31,330 nt of DNA from UBA2645 sp044360285. Its GTDB lineage: Bacteria > Pseudomonadota > Alphaproteobacteria > Rickettsiales > UBA1997. Of the stretch, positions 8,087 to 15,309 are shown piece by piece. The DNA lies in NCBI GenBank assembly GCA_044360285.1, contig JBIKKP010000017.1, positions 1 through 31,330 of the forward strand. The letters run 5' to 3'. The translations under genes were made by a program, and so were the position numbers. Numbering within the stretch: position 1 is the stretch's first letter; each line of letters opens with the position of its first letter. A model generated the notes under the pieces. It was not told the origin of the DNA. It searched no databases and was given only the letters and a program-made list of their open reading frames with translations.

Positions 8087-10005
8087 TAAACTTTCCTCGC
8101 AATTTCATCTGCAACCTGCGCAAGGAATTCTTCCACCTTCAACACGCTCTGATTTTCTTCACCAAATTTGCGCACAGAAACTGACCCGCTTTCTGCTTCT
8201 TTTTTTCCTACCGCCAAAATGTATGGAACTTTTTTCAAACTATGTTCACGAATTTTGTAAGAAATTTTCTGTGCGTCTAGATCCGCTTCAGCTCTGATTC
8301 CAGCAGCTTTTAACTTTTCTAGAACTTGCGCACCGTAAACATCAGAATCATTAGTAATTGTGGCCACAACAACTTGAACTGGCGCAAGCCAAAGCGGAAA
8401 TTTTCCGGCAAAGTTTTCAATCAAAATTCCAATGAATCGCTCAAAACTTCCAAAAATTGCACGATGCAACATAACAGGGCGCTGCTTAGAGCCATCTGAC
8501 GCAATGTAACTTGCATCAAGTCTTTCTGGCAAAATGAAATCGACTTGCAGCGTGCCGCATTGCCACTCGCGCTTGATTGCGTCAACTAAAGTAAATTCCA
8601 ATTTTGGCCCGTAAAACGCGCCCTCGCCTGGATTTATTTCGCAATTTAATTCCGCAACTTTCACTGCTTCAGCCAAAGCATTCTCAGCGCGATCCCAAGT
8701 CTCATCTGATCCGGCGCGTTTTTCTGGACGTGTAGAAAATTTCACTTTCACATTTTCAAAACCAAAATCGCGGTAAACTTCTTTAAGCAATTGGCAGAAT
8801 TTTACCGTCTCTTCGTTGATTTGATTTTCTTCACAAAAAATATGCGCATCATCTTGGGTGAAGGCGCGAACACGCATAATTCCGTGCAGCGATCCAGAAG
8901 ATTCATTGCGATGGCACGAACCAAATTCAGCCATACGCAGCGGCAATTGGCGATATGATTTTAGGTCTTGATTAAAAATCTGCACATGGCACGGACAGTT
9001 CATTGGCTTGATTGCAAGCGTGCGCTCTTCACTTTCCGAAACAAACATATTTTCGCGGAATTTTTCCCAGTGACCAGATTTTTCCCACAAAATTTTATCA
9101 ACCATTTGCGGTGTTTTCACTTCAACATAGCCGCCTTTTTCCAACTTTTCGCGAATGTATTTTTCAATCTCACGGAAAATTACCCAACCTTTTGGATGCC
9201 AAAACACTGAGCCAACCGCCTCTTCTTGAATATGAAATAAATCCAGCGCACGACCAATTTTGCGGTGGTCGCGTTTCTCTGCTTCTTCCAACATGTGCAG
9301 ATGATTTTTCAGCGCTTCTTCGCTGTCCCACGCTGTTCCATAAATTCGCTGCAACATTTCATTCTTTGCATCGCCGCGCCAATAAGCGCCGGCAAGTTTC
9401 ATCAATTTAAAATGCTTAACGTGAGAAGTTGAAGGCGCGTGTGGACCGCGGCAGAGGTCGATGAAATCGCCTTGGCGGTACAGCGAAATATCTTCGTTCG
9501 CCGGAATTGATGCGATGATTTCTGCTTTATATTTTTCACCAATTGACTCAAAAAACTTCACCGCATCATCGCGTTTCCAAACCTCGCGAACCAGCTTGTG
9601 GTCTTGCTTGGCAAGCTCACGCATTTTTGCTTCGATCTTTTCTAGGTCGTCTAAATGAAAAGGGGTTTTGCGCGCAAAGTCATAAAAAAACCCATTCTCA
9701 ATTGCTGGCCCAATTGTCACTTGCGTCTCAGGGAAAAGTTGCTTCACCGCTTGCGCCAAAAGGTGCGCCGTGTCGTGACGAATAATTTCTAAAGCATCTG
9801 CCCCAGATTTTGGCGTAATAATTTCAATTTTTGCGTCGCGTTCAACAACTCGCGAAAGATCGCGCAACTCGCCATCAACACGAATTGCCAGCGCAACTTT
9901 GGCAAGAGAAATTGAGATTGACTTAGCAATTTCAAAACCACTAACACCGGCATCAAATTCGCGCGCAGCGCCGTCTGGTAAGGTAATTTTTATCTTGGAA
10001 CTCAT
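8086..10005 (-). CDS. thrS: Threonyl-tRNA synthetase
   Basis: Charges tRNA(Thr) and edits mischarged Ser-tRNA(Thr). The 639-residue protein has the full bacterial architecture. An N-terminal TGS domain (about 1-60) is followed by the editing domain with His77/His81 (HDTAH) and the downstream Cys185 and HVKH site. The class II catalytic core carries the zinc ligand Cys337 in MNCPCH, motif 2 around Arg366 and motif 3 in MLHRAIFGSFERF. A C-terminal anticodon-binding domain starts near PLWLAPVQV. Length is standard. No T-box or other leader structure is visible in the 76-base gap to the divergent giant gene. The stop shares bases with the start of the downstream membrane-protein gene. Confidence 0.97.
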   Translation of the reverse strand: MSSKIKITLPDGAAREFDAGVSGFEIAKSISISLAKVALAIRVDGELRDLSRVVERDAKIEIITPKSGADALEIIRHDTAHLLAQAVKQLFPETQVTIGPAIENGFFYDFARKTPFHLDDLEKIEAKMRELAKQDHKLVREVWKRDDAVKFFESIGEKYKAEIIASIPANEDISLYRQGDFIDLCRGPHAPSTSHVKHFKLMKLAGAYWRGDAKNEMLQRIYGTAWDSEEALKNHLHMLEEAEKRDHRKIGRALDLFHIQEEAVGSVFWHPKGWVIFREIEKYIREKLEKGGYVEVKTPQMVDKILWEKSGHWEKFRENMFVSESEERTLAIKPMNCPCHVQIFNQDLKSYRQLPLRMAEFGSCHRNESSGSLHGIMRVRAFTQDDAHIFCEENQINEETVKFCQLLKEVYRDFGFENVKVKFSTRPEKRAGSDETWDRAENALAEAVKVAELNCEINPGEGAFYGPKLEFTLVDAIKREWQCGTLQVDFILPERLDASYIASDGSKQRPVMLHRAIFGSFERFIGILIENFAGKFPLWLAPVQVVVATITNDSDVYGAQVLEKLKAAGIRAEADLDAQKISYKIREHSLKKVPYILAVGKKEAESGSVSVRKFGEENQSVLKVEEFLAQVADEIARKV

Positions 10006-10081
10006 TGATTTTTTGATGATTTTTAATCAGAAGGCGGGCTTTATTTTTTAACTGCCGAAAAACGAAACAAGAATTTACTTC

Positions 10082-13000
10082 ATGACTCGCCCCAGCCTTC
10101 TTGCGATCTCTACGCCATTAGAACTTCCAAGCGGCGTTGTTGATCAATTGAATGATCGTCAATATCACGAAGATGACATGATTGCGGTCTGTGGCTCAGC
10201 ACTTCATGCTGCTGGTTTCAAAGCTGTGCCAGGAAAAGTTTTATGCACAAATAATTCTACGCGAGCTGCTTCAGTTTTGCCTCCAATGCCCTATTCTGCA
10301 CGTAATGGCGATATGGTTGAGCATATGCTTGATGAAGCGCTTAACGAATCAGATCTTCATCCTGCAATAAAAACCATTCAGCTTTTTTTACCGCTGCAAG
10401 TGACAACAGAAGATGGTATTGAGCATTGGGTAATAGAAGAAATAAACTGCGTCAAACAAACAGACGGCGAGTTCAAAATCACTTCACTGATACTTGATTC
10501 AGCAAACATACTTCCCGAAGCATTTAAAGGAACTCAGCAACAAAGTGGTGGAAATGATTGCGGCCCAATCTGTGGCTGGTTTGTTAAGCAACGCGCAGTT
10601 GGCAATGGACAAGCTGATGACGCTTCAGTTTTGCGCGACATTGGCAGTGAGCAAAAATTCCGCGCGGGCGTAAAAGGCCTACGCGCCAGGCAAATTGAAG
10701 ATCTTTACCGCTTTCCAATCTCAACTCCACAACACCTTCTTGAAGCTGGTGAAGAACTTCCAGCCGCTGCTGATTTGGTTTATCGAAGCTGTGATGGATT
10801 GCCACCAGAAGAAACATTTGCCATAAGCGAAAGCGAATATCTGCAAGCAAATCCGTGTGGCGAAAATTCTATTTACACCCTGAAACGCGAAGCTGAAGGC
10901 GTTAAACTCACTTTTCTTGCGCCAAATATCGCAAGGCATTTTGGAGAACAAAGCGGCCCCGGACAATTTAACATCCATGCCATGGCCAGCGGAACTGTTG
11001 AAGCGGTCTATAATGGCGGACAAAAAATTGTTATCAAAGGCGAAGATGGCAGCACCTACACATATGACGGAATGGTTAAAGGCGCAATTCCAGCAGCACG
11101 AACTCTTCTTGTTAATCAGCAAATAGTTGCTGGAGATGTCATCAAAGCCGGCGATCCAATTGGCCAAGTTTGGCGCGAAAAAGATGGATTCATATTCAAT
11201 GGCCGCAAGCCAGAAGTTTTGCTGCACGTAACTGATGCAAGCGGAGAAGAAGTTGATCTAATGGAAGAATTTGCTCTGCTTGGCCATGACGAAACACATC
11301 TTCCTTACCGCCTTCAAGCCGCAGAAACGATTTCTAGAGAGATACAAAAACAAGAAGCGCAAATTAACGAGGCATCAAGAACACTTGGCCAAACCACAAC
11401 ACCAGAATCAATTGTTCTGCCAAAAACTGAAAGGCAATTGATGTTTGAAGCTGGATTGCATCTTTTAGGCAACGCGAGCTCAGCAATTGCTCCTAGCATA
11501 GGACGAATTGCTCCAGCTCCAACACCAGCAACACAAGACCAGCCCCCTGATGCGGCAAAATCAATGCAGGTTTTTACTCCGCCAACCTTACCAACAATAA
11601 GGTCAAACCAAACAATGCCAACAGCAACGGCACAGACATTTGCAGGTTCCGCCGGAATTACAAAAGCGCCACCAGTACCAGCTGTTCTGGCAAGCACCGC
11701 TTCAAAAGGATTGATTGGAAGATTTTTTGACGGCGTGGCAACGGTTGCTGATACCGCAGCCAATCTTGTTCTTCGACCTTTTACGCTTCCTAGCGCTGCT
11801 GCAAAAGAAGTTGTACAAGTCACTCCACCAGGAGCGCGCCAACTAGAAACATTTGCGGTCTTCACTCGCTTCAACTATTTTTCTGGCATTCGACCTTTTA
11901 CGCTTCCTAGCGCTGCTGCAAAAGAAGTTGCGCAAGTCACTACACCACCTCCACCAGCAAAGCTTAGAGCTAAGAAGCTGCGCCAACTAAAAACATCTGA
12001 AGTCGTCACTCGCGTCAACTATTTTGGCAACGGCTTCGTGCAAGAATTTTCAACTGCAACGCCTGGCATTATTGGCGTCAACATGATGACTGATTACAAC
12101 CCCGAAGATCCTTACGCGCCGCAAGAAATAACTTATGTCGACAGCCTTACTGGAAACGCCAAACCAGTCACTGACCTTAGTGGCAACCCACTTGGCACCA
12201 ATCAGTGGGTTTTAAACGGTCGCTATCTTCTCAGCAAAAGCGGCAATGATTTAAACATTGGACCAGTTGGTTATCGCAATACAGATGGCAGCCAACTTGT
12301 CACTTGCGTGGCACGCAACTATTTTACTTCACCACAAAATGCACTAAATACTGGCATTACTCTGGGGCAACAAGTGCCTGCAAGCCCAAGCTATCACGCC
12401 GCACAAAGCCTCACTTTTGGCGCAACTCGCACGAAAGTTTCAACAAATTGTATCGCCAGCGCTGATGCCAGAAATATTGCATTGTCTCTAACCGCCTCTG
12501 GCTCATCGCTTTATCTATCCAGCATTGCCAGCAACGGCGTGGAAATCGATTATTTTGGAGTTGACGCTTACGACGCTGGAACCACGCCAAGTTTTTATCG
12601 CAGAGGCAGCACCAATTATGTCGTTTATCAAAAAAATGGTGTAACTTTTAACCGCCAAATTTCCGCATCAAACGAGCCAACAGGCGGCATCAACCGTAAT
12701 GATCCAGTTGGCGCAACTTTGGTTAGCGGCGATGCAATTTTGGCAAATGGCGTAAAATTTAGCGCAAATTCCGTAAGCCAACCTGTCACCATCGCGCAAA
12801 CTTCTCACACTATCTGCGCCCTACTTGGATCAGGCCCAGTCACTGCTCCAACCGCTGATGGAGCTGAAGTTTATTTTCAAACCAACGTTTTAACCAGAGT
12901 CGTCGTCACACCAAATCCTGGCAAAACTTTGATTATCAGCGGCGACATTTGTGCCAACTTACTTGAAGGCGGCGCTGGCTGCGATACTTATTCTGGCGTC

Positions 13001-14581
13001 GACTCTTCTAGACTTGCCCCTTACGATCCAATTACTGGCTCACAAATTGAGAATACACCAGGCAGTCGCATTAGCGGCACCAGTGCAATTGGCACACAAA
13101 CTTACGGCGGAATTGTCACTGACAACGGGCAGCAAGTTTTTAACCCAGCAATCGTCTCTGGCAACGGCGCTATTTTTGCCTTCGACAATGCCCAAATTTA
13201 TTACGACAACGGGCCTTCTTTCAGCCCGGCTCCGGTTGCACCAAGTGTCAGCAGCAGCATAAGCAGTAGTCGCAGCGTCAGCAAAACAGGAACACATTCG
13301 CGCACATCAAGCAGGTCAACGACTAATTCTGTTAGCAACACAGGAACGCCATCAAATACAAGAAGCGGAACTAGATCATCGGATCCAAGTCAATCGCAAT
13401 CAAGTTCAGTAAGCGCAGCAGAAAGCCATAGCAGCTCAAAAAGCGGAAGTGCTACAAAAAGCTTAACTGGATCAAGCACTGTAAGCGCATCACATACTTC
13501 AACTGCTTCAGAAACCTCAACAATATCAGAAACTGCAAGCCCTTCTGAAAGTGATAGCGCAAGTGGTACACGCACCAGAACCCCAAGCAAATCACGTAGC
13601 GATACTAAAACTACTTCACCAACGCAAACCACTGAACCAACTAGCAGCCCATCTTCCAGCCAAGGCAGCCCTGATTCATCAAGCAATTCACCGTTGCAAA
13701 CTCAAACTCCAGCAGAAAGCGGTACAGGAGACACAGCAAAATCTTCAACATCTTCACCAACTAGCTCACCTTCACCAACTAGCTCACCTTCACCAACTAG
13801 CTCACAAACTTCGGCGGCAAGTGAGTCGGCAACAAAAAGCGATTCTGCAACGCAAAGTAGCAGCAAATCGGCAACTCCTCCATCTGCACCAGCTTCAACA
13901 ACCTCAACTCGCTCAGAGGCAGCAAAAGCCTCTGCCAGCAAGTCATCCAGTCCGTTGGTAAATACAGAACCAATCAGAACCGCTTCTCGCACAAAAACCA
14001 CCAGTCAACCAACATCAACAAGCCGCGAGGAACCAAAATCTAGCAATACCACAAAAAACGCCATCATCGCTGGCTCAGTCGTTGGGGGATTTGCCATTAT
14101 CGCTCTGGCAATCGCAGCCTGGCGCAAAAAAAGAAACAAAGACCGGCAGAATCAAGTAATAATTCCAGAGCATCTAGCTTCGGGATCTCCTGACCCGAGA
14201 TCTCCTGACCCGAGATCTCCTGACCCAAGATCTCCTGGCGTCACAAGCCCAACCGGGGTTTTAGTTGTAGATTCAGCAATAGGAACTACTCAACAAACAC
14301 CCGGAGGAATTCCGGGGTCGGGACCTATTGACCCTACAGCTGGAGCTTCAGCTGCAGGTCATGGAGAGCAAGGATCGTCAGGTGATGCAATGCAAGTCCC
14401 GGAGCCGCCTAATCAGGGGAACGGTCGAACAACTCGTCGTCAAAAAGGAAGGGGAGCTGTTACACCTGGCGCAGTTCAAGTCGGAACAGCCCCATCTCCC
14501 GATCCCAGCGCCCCACAAAGCGCTTCTTCCCAAGTTGGATTTACCCCTGCTGCTGGATTTAAACATACTGGTGGTCGTTAA
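10082..14581 (+). CDS. Giant multidomain protein: Ulp/C48-like protease motif, M23-like domain, mucin-like stalk, TM helix
   Basis: A 1499-residue protein I cannot assign to a named family. Residues 100-165 resemble CE-clan Ulp1/SENP proteases: His115-Trp116, Asp139, then Gln154 six residues before Cys160 in QSGGNDCGP, the spacing used by Ulp1. Residues 296-390 resemble the beta-rich M23/LytM fold (biotinyl-like strands, KAGDPIGQV) but lack a convincing zinc site; His382 stands alone. Residues 565 and 604 begin a 39-residue internal duplication. Residues about 655-1050 form a strand-rich domain of unknown type. Residues about 1054-1325 are a mucin-like Ser/Thr stalk. One helix (1327-1347) is followed by RKKRNK and a 150-residue tail with SPDPR repeats. 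There is no signal peptide at the ATG, and an in-frame stop at 10049 limits N-terminal extension. Divergent from thrS. An effector or surface adhesin of a host-associated bacterium is inference. Confidence 0.75.
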   Translation: MTRPSLLAISTPLELPSGVVDQLNDRQYHEDDMIAVCGSALHAAGFKAVPGKVLCTNNSTRAASVLPPMPYSARNGDMVEHMLDEALNESDLHPAIKTIQLFLPLQVTTEDGIEHWVIEEINCVKQTDGEFKITSLILDSANILPEAFKGTQQQSGGNDCGPICGWFVKQRAVGNGQADDASVLRDIGSEQKFRAGVKGLRARQIEDLYRFPISTPQHLLEAGEELPAAADLVYRSCDGLPPEETFAISESEYLQANPCGENSIYTLKREAEGVKLTFLAPNIARHFGEQSGPGQFNIHAMASGTVEAVYNGGQKIVIKGEDGSTYTYDGMVKGAIPAARTLLVNQQIVAGDVIKAGDPIGQVWREKDGFIFNGRKPEVLLHVTDASGEEVDLMEEFALLGHDETHLPYRLQAAETISREIQKQEAQINEASRTLGQTTTPESIVLPKTERQLMFEAGLHLLGNASSAIAPSIGRIAPAPTPATQDQPPDAAKSMQVFTPPTLPTIRSNQTMPTATAQTFAGSAGITKAPPVPAVLASTASKGLIGRFFDGVATVADTAANLVLRPFTLPSAAAKEVVQVTPPGARQLETFAVFTRFNYFSGIRPFTLPSAAAKEVAQVTTPPPPAKLRAKKLRQLKTSEVVTRVNYFGNGFVQEFSTATPGIIGVNMMTDYNPEDPYAPQEITYVDSLTGNAKPVTDLSGNPLGTNQWVLNGRYLLSKSGNDLNIGPVGYRNTDGSQLVTCVARNYFTSPQNALNTGITLGQQVPASPSYHAAQSLTFGATRTKVSTNCIASADARNIALSLTASGSSLYLSSIASNGVEIDYFGVDAYDAGTTPSFYRRGSTNYVVYQKNGVTFNRQISASNEPTGGINRNDPVGATLVSGDAILANGVKFSANSVSQPVTIAQTSHTICALLGSGPVTAPTADGAEVYFQTNVLTRVVVTPNPGKTLIISGDICANLLEGGAGCDTYSGVDSSRLAPYDPITGSQIENTPGSRISGTSAIGTQTYGGIVTDNGQQVFNPAIVSGNGAIFAFDNAQIYYDNGPSFSPAPVAPSVSSSISSSRSVSKTGTHSRTSSRSTTNSVSNTGTPSNTRSGTRSSDPSQSQSSSVSAAESHSSSKSGSATKSLTGSSTVSASHTSTASETSTISETASPSESDSASGTRTRTPSKSRSDTKTTSPTQTTEPTSSPSSSQGSPDSSSNSPLQTQTPAESGTGDTAKSSTSSPTSSPSPTSSPSPTSSQTSAASESATKSDSATQSSSKSATPPSAPASTTSTRSEAAKASASKSSSPLVNTEPIRTASRTKTTSQPTSTSREEPKSSNTTKNAIIAGSVVGGFAIIALAIAAWRKKRNKDRQNQVIIPEHLASGSPDPRSPDPRSPDPRSPGVTSPTGVLVVDSAIGTTQQTPGGIPGSGPIDPTAGASAAGHGEQGSSGDAMQVPEPPNQGNGRTTRRQKGRGAVTPGAVQVGTAPSPDPSAPQSASSQVGFTPAAGFKHTGGR
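11774..11940 (+). repeat. In-frame direct duplication inside the giant gene
   Basis: A 40-base sequence starting at 11774 (CGACCTTTTACGCTTCCTAG and onward) recurs exactly at 11891, 117 bases later, so the shift is 39 codons in frame. It encodes RPFTLPSAAAKEV twice, each followed by a diverged TRxNYF segment. The near-identity at DNA level implies a recent duplication. Confidence 0.9.
13753..13806 (+). repeat. Three tandem 18-bp units in the Ser/Thr stalk
   Basis: The unit TTCACCAACTAGCTCACC occurs three times in direct succession; the last copy ends in A. It encodes the hexamer SPTSSP. Perfect in-frame tandem repeats in a Ser-rich stalk are prone to slippage, which would change stalk length without breaking the frame. 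Confidence 0.9.
14184..14240 (+). repeat. Tandem 15-bp repeat encoding SPDPR
   Basis: Three near-identical 15-base units (GATCTCCTGACCCGA) plus a partial fourth, in frame, encode SPDPR three times and then SPGV. They lie in the tail just after the transmembrane helix of the giant protein. Proline-rich tails of this sort are often interaction sites, but no partner can be named. Confidence 0.9.
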
Positions 14582-14677
14582 CGCCAAAAATAACTCAGCC
14601 AATCAGTTGTCTTTTTAAAGCGCAAAAATACTTTGCCCCGCCCACAACGATTTGAGAAGCGCACGACAGAGATTGTT

Positions 14678-14894
14678 CTCCGGCAAAATGTGCTAAACGC
14701 ACATTTTGAGTGAGTCGCGGGTGAAGCTAAGCTGAACCCAGGAAGCAAGAGGTGAAATTTATTTGGGGGGCTGTAGCGCAGTTGGTAGCGCGCTTGCATG
14801 GGCGCAAACGACGGAGCTTCAGCTCCGGCAAAATGTGCTAAACGCACATTTTGAGTGAGTCGCGGGTGAAGCTAAGCTGAACCCAGGAAGCAAG
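14678..14894 (+). repeat. Direct repeat of a tRNA-Ala leader, with two hairpins per copy
   Basis: The 72 bases at 14678-14749 recur perfectly at 14823-14894 (offset 145). Similarity continues imperfectly upstream (from about 14659 and 14801) and downstream into a tRNA 5' half in each copy. Each unit contains the hairpin AAAATGTGC-TAAAC-GCACATTTT (14685-14707 and 14830-14852). Before it is a shorter stem whose two versions differ by paired changes: GAGA/TCTC with loop TTGT, and GGAGC/GCTCC with loop TTCA at 14813-14826. The 337 bases between the giant gene and the intact tRNA hold only this duplication. Confidence 0.85.
14767..14801 (+). pseudogene. Truncated 5' half of tRNA-Ala
   Basis: Thirty-five bases match the 5' half of the intact tRNA-Ala at 14919 with a single G/A difference in the acceptor strand. 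They cover the acceptor 5' strand, the D arm and the anticodon stem and loop. Similarity stops inside the anticodon (GG, then a divergent base). No anticodon 3' stem, T arm or acceptor 3' strand follows; the next bases are the second copy of the leader repeat. A mature tRNA cannot form. Whether the fragment is transcribed is unknown. Confidence 0.85.
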
Positions 14895-14918
14895 GGTAGA
14901 AGGGGAAAATTTATTTAT

Positions 14919-14994
14919 GGGGCTATAGCGCAGTTGGTAGCGCGCTTGCATGGCATGCAAGAGGTCTCGAGTTCGAATCTCGATAGCTCCACCA
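14919..14994 (+). tRNA. tRNA-Ala, anticodon GGC
   Basis: A complete cloverleaf. Acceptor GGGGCTA pairs with TAGCTCC (one G-T pair). The D arm is GCGC-AGTTGGTA-GCGC. Anticodon stem CTTGC/GCAAG encloses loop ATGGCAT, giving anticodon GGC at 14952-14954. The variable loop has five bases and the T arm is TCGAG-TTCGAAT-CTCGA. The discriminator is A, and CCA is encoded. It reads GCC/GCU alanine codons. The leader and first 35 bases are duplicated just upstream. Confidence 0.95.
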
Positions 14995-15057
14995 CCCCTC
15001 ACCTACTTACAAGATTCAAACTCATCTCAAAAAATCCCCTCACACAACCTACTCAAA

Positions 15058-15309
15058 ATGGATCCCCTAAGCCTCTTCGGCCTATCTTCAATAACTGTAA
15101 TGCTGCTTTTCTACGCATTCGAAAATCGCAACCATTGGTGCATATTTGGTTTCGCCATCTGCTGTATTCTTAGTTCAATCTACGGCTTCCTGCAAGGAGC
15201 TTGGCCGTTTGGCTTACTTGAAATCATCTGGACATTTGTTGCGCTGCATAAATGGCGTGCAGCTAGAAAATACTCAACTACCTCACCTCAAACCTCTTCG
15301 CAAACTTAA
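15058..15309 (+). CDS. Small conserved-looking membrane protein, unknown function
   Basis: The frame is open from 14950, but those first codons cover the tRNA. The ATG at 15058 gives an 83-residue protein (MDPLSLFGLSS...) with two or three hydrophobic segments and a core of YGFLQGAWPFGLLEIIW followed by a Trp/Arg-rich end. I have the impression that short proteins with this pattern are widespread conserved hypotheticals in Proteobacteria, but I know of no function. The 3' end overlaps the convergent antiporter gene by 32 bases. There is no Shine-Dalgarno sequence. Confidence 0.6.
   Translation: MDPLSLFGLSSITVMLLFYAFENRNHWCIFGFAICCILSSIYGFLQGAWPFGLLEIIWTFVALHKWRAARKYSTTSPQTSSQT

Noticed and set aside
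8968..9785. Overlapping plus-strand ORFs within thrS
   Set aside because: Shadows of a fully supported thrS; no motifs and no start context.
10006..10081. T-box riboswitch upstream of thrS
   Set aside because: Only 76 bases separate the divergent starts and no T-box sequence or specifier stem is visible.
13390..14001. Long ORFs on both strands opposite or beside the Ser/Thr stalk
   Set aside because: Val/Leu/Ser-rich or Gln/His/Leu-rich products are frame shadows of repetitive Ser/Thr codons.
14184..14240. CRISPR-like array
   Set aside because: The units are contiguous with no spacers and are in-frame codons of the giant gene.
14934..15057. ORFs beginning inside tRNA-Ala
   Set aside because: They cover the tRNA; the ATG at 15058 gives the conserved-looking start of the small membrane protein.
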